A DNA stretch of 64,000 nucleotides from Arcuatula senhousia (Eukaryota > Mollusca > Bivalvia > Mytilida > Mytilidae): assembly GCA_963971305.1 (NCBI GenBank), contig OZ020317.1:20354001-20418000 (forward strand), read 5' to 3'. Both the position numbers and the translations under genes were made by a program. Below are positions 40,432 to 52,337 of this stretch, in pieces. Positions within the stretch are counted from its first letter, which is position 1. Every line of letters starts with the position of its first letter. The notes under the pieces were generated by a model. It worked only from the letters and a program-made list of their open reading frames with translations, made no database searches and had not been told where the DNA came from.

Positions 40432-40835
40432 GTTGATGTTTAGGTTTTATAAGAACATAGATATCTTGAGAATTTTAGTCGAGATGATAAGATATAGTTA
40501 AGTATGCTTATGTTCAGAAATCTTTTTGTGATGTCTTATTACAAGACCAATGCAGCTGCATCACCCGCTTCTGGCTGCAATAAAATACCCATCTAACTTT
40601 AGATACCTATGCATTGAGTTTCTGGTTGAATAATTCACAATAGATATCATAGCAATGCTGTTTTTGCTCCGGTTTTTTTAAGCACATCTGTTTTCCGGCA
40701 CTATAAGTCCTAGGCTGTTGAAACTTGGTTCATGTATTTAGTTTAACATAGATGTATTTGCATCTCTTCCTCTTTTGTCCTTGAATTCTATTAAGTGACT
40801 GACAAATTCTAATATACAAATGTGTTACTGTATCA

Positions 40836-41620
40836 ATCAAATCTTTATTAGCATAATTACGTCCATTAGGACCAAAGCAACATACAAATAACACATAACG
40901 CACAAGCTAAAATAAAAGTCACATGAATAAAAACAAATGATTCATATAAGCATGTACGAATATATATAAAAAAAAATTATACAAATTAGGAACCTGTCCG
41001 ACCAGGGTCTGAAGCCCTCAGTTCTAAAGACTGTTTAATAAAGACTCCAGTGTGACAAACAAGTTCTGTATTAAAGGGGCACAATATTTTAATTAATTTA
41101 GTTTGAGTGTCCAGTCCTTCGAAAGAGGTTATGTAGTATTTTAGTTCATTAAAAAAATCCTTTCGTAAAGAGGCATTTATTTCACAATCAAAAAAGAAAT
41201 GTTTTTCATCATCTACGACTTGGCATTTTCTGCATAATCTTTGTTCCCTTGGAATTCTTGTGTAGCGACCAACTTCAATGCCAAGAGAATGGTCACTTAA
41301 TCTAAATTTGGTTATTAACTGTCTAAAATTACAATTTTTATGTTCAAGATACTTTTCTAAATTACAGTCTTTTTTAATTTTTCCATACCAATATAGTTTT
41401 GAAGATGTATCAAATTTGGAAATTTTTTCCAAAGTTAATTTTTCATGTTTTTCAAAAACTGCTTTTTTGGCTGTATCTTTGAACTTTTCTTTAGTCAAGT
41501 TAAATTGGTCAGCATTTATATCCAAATCTTTTAAACTAGTATCTGCAAATGTATACCATGAATAGACTCCCTTACTATGTAAAGATTTATTAACTGTAAA
41601 TGATTCATAGACTAAAGTGA
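40836..41620 (-). pseudogene. 5'-truncated non-LTR retrotransposon 3' end (minus strand)
   Basis: An open frame (stop at 40986, running back to about 41617) encodes the region downstream of the reverse transcriptase. It includes KFRLSDHSLGIEVGRYTRIP and LCRKCQVVDDEKHFFFDCE, a Cys/His motif seen in the C-terminal domain of many LINEs. The plus-strand LINE at 41823 has the homologous IGRFSKIPRSERTC segment. The reverse transcriptase is absent, as expected for a 5'-truncated insertion. The 3' untranslated part extends to about 40836. Confidence 0.7.
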
Positions 41621-41822
41621 CATTTAATTACATCTTCAAAACTATAACAACTTGGTGTGCTTATGCATTAACTTCAAGACCGTTGGCTTTTGGCTTTTGA
41701 TCCTTACCTAAATCTTTTTTTTATCAATTTTGACAGTTTTTAGTGTAAGCTTTAACTTATCATAGTGTTTAAGATTGATTGTTCAATTTAAGATTTAGGG
41801 TGCAGCCTACTCGTTGTCTGAC

Positions 41823-43855
41823 ATATATATCCTAATTCTTGGGCAAATGGTTACATTTCCCCTATCTTTAAATCGGATGACCCAACAAATCCTTCTAACT
41901 ATCGTGGCATTACTATTACCAGTGCTATTGGTAAACTTTTTAACAATATTCTGAACACTAGATTGGAAGAATTTTTAAAGAAAAATAACTTAATCAGTCC
42001 AACACAGATTGGATTTACAAAAAAATGCCCGCTCAGCAGATCATGTTTTTATACTTAAGACTCTAATTGAGAAATATTGTCATCAGAAAAATGGCAAACT
42101 CTATTGCTGTTTTATAGATTTTAATAAGGCTTTCGACAGTGTTATCCACACTGGCTTAAAATTAAAGCTGATAGATATGAATGTAGGAACTAAATTTTAC
42201 AATATAATATGTGCTATGTATAAAAACAGTAAAGCTTGTGTTAAAGTTGGCAATTCTTTAACTGAAGACTTTTTCATTAAGCTAGGGGTTCGACAAGGTG
42301 ACAATTTAAGTCCTGCCTTGTTTAAAATATTCATTAATGATTTTCCAAATTACCTTCAAGCTTGTTCAGATACGGTCAGTTTACAAAGTAAAAAACTAAA
42401 CTGCTTAATGTATGCAGATGATATTGTTATATTTTCAAGCTCCTCTCAAGGATTGCAAGATAGGCTAAATATGTTAGAACAATTTTGTGATGATTGGTGT
42501 ATTAAGGTCAATATTAAAAAGACTAAAGTGTTAATTTTTAATAAAGCTGGAAGGAAAATCTCTGAAAATTTTTCTTTACAAAATAATCACTTAGAATGTG
42601 TCTCATGTTATAGATATTTAGGGGTGTATTTCACAGCATCAGGGTCATTTCACCAAATGAGGACTGAACTATATAATAAATCATTAAAGGCTTTTTATAA
42701 GTTAAGAAGTGACTTTTTAAGTTTAAATCCAAGTCTTCGTACATGTATACATATTTTTGACCACACTTTGAAACCTATCTTGTTGTATAACTCAGAAGTT
42801 TGGGGAAGTTACTGTGCTTCTAACTCAAAAATGCGAACATCCTTTGATTTAGATAAGATATTCAATAACATACCCTGTGAAAAATTACATCTCAAATATT
42901 GTAAATGTATTTTAGGAGTTCATAAGAAAAGTGTGAATTTTGCTGTATTATCTGAACTTGGAAGGTTTCCTTTATATTATGATATCATAAAATCAATCAT
43001 TAATTATTGGTATAGACTAGAAAATCTCTCATCTGATTTTCCATTACTGAAAGATGCATATTTATGTAGTAAAAATTTTGGCAGTAGTAATAGATCTACC
43101 TGGTATACTTTTGTATCAAAGCTATTAAATTACCTTGGTATAAATACTGACTCAAGTAATTACAGCAGATATAAATTTAAAAAGATGCTTGAAAAATTAC
43201 TAAGGGAAAAGCTTTTGGACAATTGGTATAATCATAGACTCTCTAAACTAGATGGAAAACTATGTACTTATTTCAAAATCAAGGATCATTTTGGATTTGA
43301 AAATTTTTTATCGAAGATAAACAATTCCGATCAAAGAAAAGCTCTCTGCAGATTTCGAATATCAGCCCATAGACTGCAAATTGAAATAGGGCGTTTCTCC
43401 AAAATTCCTAGATCTGAGAGAACTTGTACAAACTGTTCTTCTGGGGAAGTTGAAGATGAAACACACTTTTTATGTGTTTGTTCAAAATTTGAAGCAAAAA
43501 GAAATATTTTATTTAATCATATTGCCAATAAGTATCCCAATTTTTCTAGTCTATCAAATAATTCAAAAATGATATTTTTACTTAGTAATGAGGACACTGA
43601 TATACTAACTGCCACTGCCAGATTTATACTGGATAAAGATATTTTATCAGTAAATTAATATTTTCGATATATGTTATTCAATTTATGAACATTAACATCT
43701 TAGTTGATTGTATCACCATGTTGTCTGTTGTATAATTATTTTATGTATAATCTATCAATTATGTTCTTTTCCTCTATATGTACAACTCTCCTTGCTCCCA
43801 GTGGGCTCCTGATTGGAAATAAAAGATATGTTATGTTATGTTATGTTATATAGAA
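41823..43855 (+). mobile_element. 5'-truncated non-LTR retrotransposon (LINE)
   Basis: It starts within the reverse transcriptase (NGYISPIFKSDDPTNPSNYR) and runs through the ORF and a ~160-base 3' untranslated region. It ends in ATGTTATGTTATGTTATG-type short tandem repeats, a typical LINE tail. It is not closely related enough to the minus-strand remnant to be the same insertion. Clade not assigned. Confidence 0.8.
41828..43658 (+). pseudogene. LINE reverse transcriptase ORF, truncated and frameshifted
   Basis: The long open part is 42009-43658. Reverse transcriptase motifs are in order: FIDFNKAFDSV, GVRQGDNLSPALFKIFINDF, then the catalytic LMYADDIVIFSSS (YADD at 42411-42422), and WCIKVNIKKTKVLIF. 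A C-terminal Cys/His region follows (RTCTNCSSGEVEDETHFLCVC). The upstream 60 residues are in another frame. The shift lies in the run of seven A residues near 42016-42022, consistent with a one-base length change. The endonuclease and ORF1 are missing, so the copy is dead. Confidence 0.8.
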
Positions 43856-44160
43856 AATTATTGAAGCATTGTGTTGATTAATCTTGACTATTGTATTGTT
43901 TTTAAGCATTACAGCAATCAAATGTGTAGTGTGATGATATAATACTAAATCATTAGTTGTTTGAAGTGTAATGTTGGATTTAGAATCGATATGGATGAAT
44001 TTTTTTTTCGTCAGTCGATAAATGCTTCTTATCTAGCTGTCAGTAACTGCGAGTGTTCTCAAGAGAGTTCCTTTACGTCTCGTTGTTCTCGTATACTTTA
44101 GTTAGTTCTCTTGTCTCAGGTTCTCTCTTGGTCAATTGAACTTTTATCGATCTGATTTTT
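43856..44160. other. Non-coding stretch, nothing recognised
   Basis: AT-rich intergenic sequence between the LINE tail and an interspersed repeat. Confidence 0.4.
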
Positions 44161-44540
44161 AAAGTGTGTTATTTTTTGTGCTTTGTACAAGATTTACAAT
44201 AGGGGGAGGGTTGGGCCCAAAAAACTAGTTTAACCCCACAACATTTTATATGTACCTGTCCTAAGCCAGTAATCCTTGTCAAAGCTTTTGTTTGTCGCTG
44301 TCAACTATCTGTTTTTTGTTCTATGTCCGAAATGGGTCTTTCGTTGATAATTTACGGATTTGTTTGAATCTTATGTATTGTAGTTTTAGTCTTGGGCCAA
44401 TGCAAGACAGCGAGCAGTGACCTCTGGTCATGTTGAAGACTGCTGGCTGTTTTCCATCGAGATTTTTGAATTGTCGTTTCTTTAATGTTGGTTGTGTCGC
44501 GCACGCTTATTCCACATCTCTTTATCGTTCATGAAATCAA
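44160..44540 (+). repeat. Interspersed repeat (GACAGCGAGCAGTGACCTCT family)
   Basis: Runs from AGGGGGAGGGTTGGGCCC through CTTGGGCCAATGCAAGACAG to TTATTCCACATCTCTTTATC. Its beginning is also seen reversed at 211-273 and its middle at 31895-32110. Confidence 0.6.
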
Positions 44541-44901
44541 ATCATTATCTTTGTCTCCTCTTATCTCTAATGGTAGCATCAAAGCTTTAATTTCTCTAGT
44601 AAGATTTCGTACGTGCTGGAATACTGATCGTTTACTAGTTCTAAATTACTTGTGATATATTGGAGTTAGACTATATTGGAGTAGGATTTGGTGACATACA
44701 AAAAGTAAAAAAAAAACATACATGAGGTTTAAAAGAGAGAAAAAATGGAAATAAAGAGGAGATAAAATGTGATAAAGTCTGGAAATCTAAGATCATGTTG
44801 TAAATTCACTATCTATACAAGGAATTTCCTTGGGTTGCGTGTTTTGGTATTTGTGCCTGTTTGTCTAAGTCTGATTAAATATTATTTATCATTCATTTGG
44901 G

Positions 44902-44934
44902 CATAGACCTGTATATTTAATATACAGGTCTATG
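44902..44934. repeat. Perfect 16-base-arm palindrome flanked by 10-base direct repeats
   Basis: CATAGACCTGTATATT and its exact reverse complement are separated by one T. ATTTGGGCAT occurs directly on both sides (44895-44904 and 44935-44944). Confidence 0.85.
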
Positions 44935-45357
44935 ATTTGGGCATGTATCCAATGTTACAATTTTGTTTGTTGTTTTAAACCTTTCTACTAATACAATTCT
45001 GTACTACATTTGTATATATATATTCATCACCAATACTTTTGACCTGGCACAATTGTTCCATTTGTACCTACCTAGGCAACAGACAGTTTCCCTTAGCATT
45101 CAATTTATTTTCCACTTCAATTTTCTCGAAACTGGTGTAAGATATTTTCTTCAAATCTTTTGCATAAAAGTTCTATTATGATTTTGTTACGAATCCTGAA
45201 TTTGCAAACATTTGCAAAACAGTGCACTAACCCATGGTGTACTGGGTTAGTGCTTAAATAGCTTTTTCCGGATACGAACTATTGATGATTTCAAAGTTTC
45301 TGTGGTTGCGAAATTTAATGTACTCTTGTTTAGGAAGATTGAAATAACGTGTTCATA

Positions 45358-45562
45358 TGATAGAGATAAGAGTGTGACTGTCACCTATAGCTGATCTGAT
45401 CATCATATGATAGAGATAAGATTGTGACTGTCACCTATAGCTGATCACATGATGTAACCTATAGCTGCCTATAGCTGATCACATGATAGAGATAAGATTT
45501 TGACTGTCACCTATAGCTGATCATATGAGATAAGATTGTGACTGTCACCTATAGCTGAACAT
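45358..45562 (+). repeat. Minisatellite, ~45-55-base units
   Basis: Four units of TGATAGAGATAAGATTGTGA plus CTGTCACCTATAGCTGATCA, with small insertions. Confidence 0.75.
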
Positions 45563-45659
45563 TGGTGTATTCATAACATCTTAGAAAGAAGTTAAGCAAA
45601 CACAAACATACAAAAACAATAAACATGTAACTGCAAACTATTATAGATCATTATAGAAC

Positions 45660-46973
45660 CAGGGCCGTAACTACCATTGAGGCAGACGAGGCAACTGCCT
45701 CGTCTGAAATTTCGGCAATTTTTTTTTTCACAGCGAAAAAAATATAAATATCCTATTCCGATGTTGATTTTCTATCTATTTATTTCCCGCGATTGTGTCT
45801 ACCCAAAACAAAATATTGTCTAACAAGAGTTATTGTCAGTGTGCCACATGTACAGCTCTATGCGACTGAAGCACAACAACTCGGTATGTATAGTAATTCT
45901 AAGTAACCCCTGATTTATATAATATTTTATCTCGTAAATTATAAAGATATTATACTGATGTGCAAACTGAGAAAGTTCATCTTAAAAACATATCCGAAAG
46001 CAAAAAAGGTGAATTTATATTAGACACTACGTGTTGCTGACAAGTCCCATGCAGTTTGTTCAAAGGAAGCTCACGGGTGCCGGTGGGTTCGGGTCACCGA
46101 GGGAGCTAGCTGTTTTTCCATTGTGGAGTTTGTAATTTCCGTTTTGTGTGATTCATATCGCATGCACCTCTTATTCTATGACCAAACACTTAATTTCAAC
46201 TTCGCCATATCTATTCGTCCGTCTGTCCGCACCCATGGTACGTGCTTTTCAAATCTATTTAGCTTCCAGAATATGGCGGATCGATGGATTTCCGAAAAGG
46301 GGGCCCGTTGACTGACCAAATGGTGCCGGCTTCGTTTCATTTCAGTGATTTCCTTTGTAATCAACCAAATTTTTGTTCCGTAAGGGTGTGTCCCTGATCC
46401 CCCCCCCCCCGATTCGCCTTCACGTTTTCAGTACAAATCAACAACATTTAAAAGTGACAATAACCACCTGTGCAGCCAGAATCTATAAATTCTAAGATTT
46501 AGTCCAAACCATGTCTTTGGGGTAAATGATATCATTGAAATTGTATTCTCCTTAACCAGGTGGATAGCACGGTGTAATCGAGCAAATCTGCATGCAATTT
46601 TCTATGCTGATCCTGCTTTGTCCATATTATTCTAAAAATATCGTTAACATTGCCCGTAGGTTCGTGCGTTGGTCAAGTTAGCGCAGAGAACGTTCTTAAG
46701 AAATGGGACTTAGGTGGAAATAGAAAGGTACAACTTGCTTTTATTGAATAAAAACAATAAACCATACGTATTTCTTTGTTAAAATATTGTATGTAATCAT
46801 GTAAGAAGATAGGTTTAATAAGCCAAAATAATATAGTTTATTGGGCCATTAAAACAGTGATTTTCAAAATTTTCGCCGGGGGCTTCGCCCCCTGGACCCC
46901 CGTCAATGGGGGCCTCAGTCGGCGGCCCCCAATCCCCTGCCTCGTCCTTTATTATACTCTAGTTACGGCCCTG
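45660..46973. mobile_element. 1.3-kb non-autonomous hAT-like element with 5-base duplication
   Basis: The ends CAGGGCCGTAACTA and TAGTTACGGCCCTG are perfect inverted repeats. Further in, GACGAGGCA and TGCCTCGTC pair. AGAAC is duplicated at 45655-45659 and 46974-46978. CAGGG-type ends with a short duplication suggest a hAT element of the 5-base-duplication group. No transposase ORF. The right part has a GC-rich hairpin (GGGGGCTTCGCCCCC, 46880 region). Confidence 0.75.
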
Positions 46974-47523
46974 AGAACTTAGTACGAGTATACATGCCTG
47001 ATTGTAGTGACGCTGTTCAGCTTTTTTTGGCACCACTATTCATCCCGAATTACACTTATAGGTTGTAAACTTGAAACTATCATGCTTAGATGACCATGGA
47101 ACTTTATATACAAATGACAAAACGGGAATAAAAACGGTGTATACATGCATATCCTAGGACTCCTTATTAGTATAGTGTCCGAACAATGTCTTCTGCTTGA
47201 ATGTCAGGAAGGTTTAAGCGGTTTTTATTATTAGTCCGTCTTAACAAAAATAAAACAAAAACAAAACGTTAATCTTTGGTAATAGTTGAAACTGAGAAAA
47301 ATTGGTTCATTACTTTAGACAAGGACTTAGGAATTAGATATCTAATTCCTTGCTTTAGAGTTGCAACCAGGACCCCGAATCGTTTGACGTGAATCTAATG
47401 TCCTAAATAAGCAATTGATTTTCCTTTATATTTTTTTTTTGTTTGCTTTCATAATTAAGCTTACCAAGTCTTGATTTGTTTTGGAGTAAAATATATACCT
47501 CTTAAAAAAATATTCCTAAATTG

Positions 47524-47781
47524 CAGTGGCGGATCCAGGTGGGGGATCCGGGGGTCGGAACCCCCCCCCCCCCCTTTCCTCCGAAATTCTAAAATTTTTG
47601 TGTCGATTTTCAGCAAAATTTGTCTGGAACCCCCCAGACACAACTGAGAAAAATTGGTTCATTACTTTAGACAAGGACTTAGGAATTAGATATCTAATTC
47701 CTTGCTTTAATTCCCCCTTTTTGCCCACAGAACCCAGTATGTGGACCCACCCCCTTTCGAAGATTTCTGGATCCGCCCCTG
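47524..47781. mobile_element. 258-base hAT-like MITE with 5-base duplication
   Basis: The ends CAGTGGCGGATCCAG and CTGGATCCGCCCCTG are inverted repeats with two mismatches. AATTG is duplicated at 47519-47523 and 47782-47786. A ~68-base interior segment (47643-47710) is identical to host sequence at 47290-47357. Confidence 0.8.
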
Positions 47782-48084
47782 AATTGTATAATTGATCATA
47801 ATTAGGCAGATTTCGTTTTGTGTACATTAAATTAACAATTTTTAGGAGTTTTTCACATGTTAGAATTAAAGATGTGACATTTGCTGACTTTGATTTAAAT
47901 ACATTTTTTTAGATAACGATAGAAAACAATGAGATGTGGAATAAGTGTACGCGACACAGTCAGCCCACAATAAAGCGGCGATTCAGAAAAAAAAAACAAT
48001 GGAAAACCGTAAATCAATTTTAATATTAGTACATCAATTTGAAAATTGTAAGTCAGTAATGTTTAAAATGAAAATGCGTTCATT

Positions 48085-48376
48085 CACCCCCCCCCCATCA
48101 TTGGAAACCAAGGGTTTCTTCTCTCGCTTACTCATTCATCACCCCTGGGACATTTGGTATGAAATTGTTCGTTTCGAGTTCAGGATCTGATCTTGAACTT
48201 GATATTATTGTCCCATTATTTCTATATAGAAACTGCATGATAAATGTAAAACGACCAATCAGAAAGCTCGATATAAACTATCAAAAACGAAGTATTTCAT
48301 GCGTTATGTCCCAGGGGTGATGAACGAGTAGGCGAGAGAAGAACCCCCTGGGTTTTCGAGGATGACCCCCCCCCAA
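48085..48376. mobile_element. MITE with ~55-base inverted ends
   Basis: TTTCTTCTCTCGCTTACTCA and TTCATCACCCCTGGGACAT on the left pair with ATGTCCCAGGGGTGATGAA and CGAGTAGGCGAGAGAAGAA on the right. Runs of C lie next to both outer edges. Confidence 0.65.
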
Positions 48377-48813
48377 AAAAAAGAAATGAAAATCCGGAAT
48401 TGTATCTTTACCTTTTCCGAAACTGATTCACTTTTACAATCTCCCTAACCGGAAGTCGAAAAAGGTCACAAAATAAATTTTCTCTTCTATGTTTAAAAAT
48501 GAATTTTTATGCCTAGTCTACTAAAAATAAGCAAATGACAGTTGATTTTGAAGGTAAATATTTCCACCTGTATATCGATATATGCATCACAATCGTTAAA
48601 ATGAGAAATTATCACATTTTTCTCCTTGTTTTGAACGTGTCCAAATCATCACCCAGTGGCAGTGAGGCAGTGCTGCAATAGCCGCAAACTTGACAAAATC
48701 ATTATGTCGGATCTTTCATTACATTCAGTGTATTTGAATCAGTGTGGACAAATGGGGAGTAGTTACCCAAATGGGTAACTGTGGCAAGTTATTTTGGGCA
48801 CAGCGGGTAACAG

Positions 48814-49703
48814 GTTGGGGGAAACCCCAATTGGGATACTATATCCCAATTGGGATATAGTATCCTAATTGGGATATTTGCATATACCCCAATTGGGATA
48901 TATTGCAGTTTTTTGCTAATAATATTTTTATGCTTAAGAGGAGCACAAATTGTCATTAAAATATCTGAAGAGCATTATTCCAGGGATCTAAAAGTATATC
49001 ACAAGGGTCATTGTGTTGCTGCGATTTACCAAAAGAACCACTTTTTTTATGTCAAAATCACATCAAGTTTGGTATAAGATTTTGACAAGACTTTATTAGT
49101 TATTGATGTATATTGAACTTCATGAGTGAGATTAAGTCTATCAAAAATAAACATTCTTGTTATAAAGGTAAATCTATCTTTCATTTTAAAACTATTGGGG
49201 TTCAAACATGTAGCTAAAATCATGTCTCACAACACTGAATTTTCTTTTGATCAAAGAAAGATAACTAAAATTTTAATTTATGATTTAAAAAAAGAACCTT
49301 ATATTTTCAACTTCTTTAATTTAAATAAAATAGTTTTTGTTATCAAGGATAACCAAGTTTCTAAAACTAGAAAGTAAAAACACCTTTCTTTTCATTCTAA
49401 AACTCAAAATTAAGTAAAACTTTGCCTAAAAGAAATAATTTGACTTTAAAAACAGTACAAGTTATTAATGTTTAACTTGGTCTGCACAGAAAACGCAGCA
49501 TCCCACAAATAGCCAACAAATACTTATCAAGACCCTGAATATCATAGAATCATAATGTTGATGCATAATTATGCTCCATTTTGTCATACAAATACAAACT
49601 GCAAAAAACTGCAATATATCCCAATTGGGGTATATGCAAATATCCCAATTAGGATACTATATCCCAATTGGGATATAGTATCCCAATTGGGGTTTCCCCC
49701 AAC
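48814..49703. mobile_element. 890-base element with identical 103-base inverted repeats
   Basis: The arms 48814-48916 and 49601-49703 appear to be exact reverse complements. The tip is GTTGGGGGAAACCCCAATTG. Each arm contains repeated CCCAATTGGG palindromes spaced by ATAGTATCC and ATACTAT. The 684-base centre is AT-rich and has no convincing ORF. Confidence 0.8.
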
Positions 49704-50225
49704 TTGGGTAAAAAACACCTGCTATAATTTTGAAACAATTTGCAAGCAGACAGTTTATTTACCAGCTTGATAAAGTACATGTATCTGAAACACTTTTGAA
49801 TGTTTATGCGGTCAAGTATTATCCATGATTCATTTTAAAATGCCTTCACATCTCAAAATCATAGGAACAAAATACTGCATTTTGCATATTCTTGTTATCC
49901 TTTAGCACCATATGTAAACAGAAACATGATGACATGGGATGACAGCGTCCCTATAAAAAAAGGGGTTGCATCCATTAATATTTTGACTTTATGATAACAA
50001 CTAATGAGCCAAGGAGGAAAACTGAACTAAAAAAGTTCAGTTGAGTTGCGTTACATTTTGCACACTTTCTTTTAACATGCATGCATGACATGTTTAAATG
50101 AGCTTTGCTTCCCATGCATAGTCATTAATATGCATACAAAAATCATGTGTATCAACATAACCATGATAACCAGCTTTAATTTGTTATCTAGTATTTAGCT
50201 GTGTTTTGTACATGTACATGTATAT

Positions 50226-50979
50226 CAGTCAGGGGCATTACTTAAATGAGTGATTTTAAATCACTTATTCAAGTAGCATTTCAAAATTTGAAAAAATATT
50301 TTTAAAAATCAAAATTTACAAAAACAGTTGGAGATAATTTATATTTATTAATTAATATTGATAAAAGATGTATTAAACTTCCTAAAAATTACAATATCAA
50401 AGATTTAATTGCAATCTGTAATCAGCATTTCCACAAAAACATGCAATTTTCTTATAAATAAAGGGCAAATATAACAACATATTACTTCACTATATGAATT
50501 TTCCTAGCTGTGGCAATAATTTTCCCATTAACTTCAATATCTTAGGTTTCAGATTATGTAATTTATTACCAATGTTCGCGATCAAAATCTTAATGTTCGC
50601 AATGGCTGAAAATAGTAGGGGTTACCTAACAAAATATTACTTAAAAAAGTGATTTTTTGAAGGCAAAAATTGATATGATACTTAAACAAGTGATTTGGAA
50701 GGCAATTATCCAAAATTCAGTCCAGGGTCATGTCCTGTCATGACTGGACATTCCATTATACAGATAGGGGTGTGTTCTATTGTTAATTATGCAGAATGAC
50801 TCAAATTTCTTTCTGTAAGATGAAGATTTTAATAAAATCACTGTAATAAGTGATTCATTTTTACTACTTGAACAAGTGATTTTGAAAGAGAGATAACTCT
50901 AGCATTAGTAGGAATAGAACAAAGTGTTACTTAAACAAGTGATTAAATAAATCACTCATTCAAGTAATGCCCCTGACTG
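50226..50979. mobile_element. 754-base MITE with CAGTCAGGGGCATTACTT ends
   Basis: CAGTCAGGGGCATTACTT and AAGTAATGCCCCTGACTG are perfect inverted ends. TATAT flanks both sides. Copies of ACTT(A/G)AA(C/T)AAGTGATT recur inside near both ends (for example 50690, 50868 and 50928). Non-coding. Confidence 0.75.
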
Positions 50980-52187
50980 TATATAAATATGCTGAGACAA
51001 AAAATTTTTAGTATGTAAAATCTAAACAATCAAGTCTCTAGTTAACAAACAATCCTGTACATGTACTTTAGTAACAATACATCATAAAAAAAGAAAAAAT
51101 GAAAAGAATCAATAATGGACAGGTTTGGTAAAGAAAGTCAAGTTATCAATGTTTTTGATGAGAGGAGGTTACTCCTTGAAATATGCATATACAGCATAAC
51201 CATGATAACAGAATTGACAGTTTTATTAAAACCAGCTTTAAATTGGTATTTTGTATTTTTAAGCCTCAGTCTAAATAACTTAATATTGATTTTTATATTG
51301 TAGATAACAGGAGATGGAGAGCTATGTTAACATAAAAATGTAAAGAAGAGTGAAAAATCTGACTGAGTAAGTTATTTGTAAAACAAAACACTGGTATGTA
51401 AATGTATATTCATGTTTTGCACCTTTAGAAATAACTTTTTCCTGAGTTCAAACATATCAAACTTAACATCTACATGTATATGTGATCTATTATTTGTTTT
51501 ATGATGTCTGTGGTATCACAACATTTTAAATTCTTACCATATTTGTCTAGCAATTTTATCCTTCAGAACTGTAAGGTAGGAACTATACAATATGCTTTAA
51601 AATTTTAGGTCTATTTACCATTTGTACTTGTGTTCTTTTATTTGATAAAATAAAGAAGGCCACAATGTGTCCCGCTTGGAAGTTAAAGGTAAAAACAAAA
51701 TTACCGAACAGCCTAATTTACTGGGATGATCAATTTCAAAAGACAAAACAAGGCAAAGAAATAGCAGTCCAGAAAAAATGGAAGAGTTTCAAACATGAAA
51801 AACATAACATTTAATTAAGTACAAGATCCTTAAAAAATCAGACAGACAATCACAGCCTTAGCACTACTTACTGTCTTTAGGGTCTTGATAGTTTATTGAA
51901 AATTTATCAAGGAACTTACAAAAATGTAGATATACATGTTTATTTTGTACATGTAAAGTTCTTGTGTTAATTTTATTTGCATTGATAAGATCATGAAGAT
52001 GCTTGCATGTTCTTGAAAATTTATCAAAGTTCATGGAACTTAAATACTGTAAAAGGGGATAATTTTGCAATTTCAGTACCAAAATACATTCCTGAGGTTT
52101 TATTAGATCATGGAATATTTGGCTCTTAATTCTTAATGTGATTTACGAGAGGGGATATTTTGGAGAATTCGTTATGATCGCAAATTA
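50980..52187. other. Stretch upstream of gene 2, nothing firmly recognised
   Basis: AT-rich. It may hold the promoter and 5' untranslated exon(s) of gene 2, because a splice acceptor lies just before the start codon. No specific core promoter element can be defended. Confidence 0.35.
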
Positions 52188-52337
52188 GTGAAAATAAACC
52201 CATTGCGAAAATTTCCCTGTTTACAGTATAATTTTTGTGCATGTAATGTCATGAATGTTCTAATAGTTCTAATAGTATTTAAGCATTGCCTCTGTTCATG
52301 CTCATACACTTGTATCTTTAGTTTAAGGAATACCACA

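Noticed and set aside
45660..46973. Possible coding content in the 1.3-kb hAT-like element
   Set aside because: Only short frames with no transposase motif; it is a non-autonomous copy.
52188..52337. In-frame upstream ATG extending the Roco protein by 50 residues
   Set aside because: The extension is hydrophobic and Cys-rich and unlike the family. A splice acceptor (ATCTTTAG) lies between it and the better-placed ATG at 52338.
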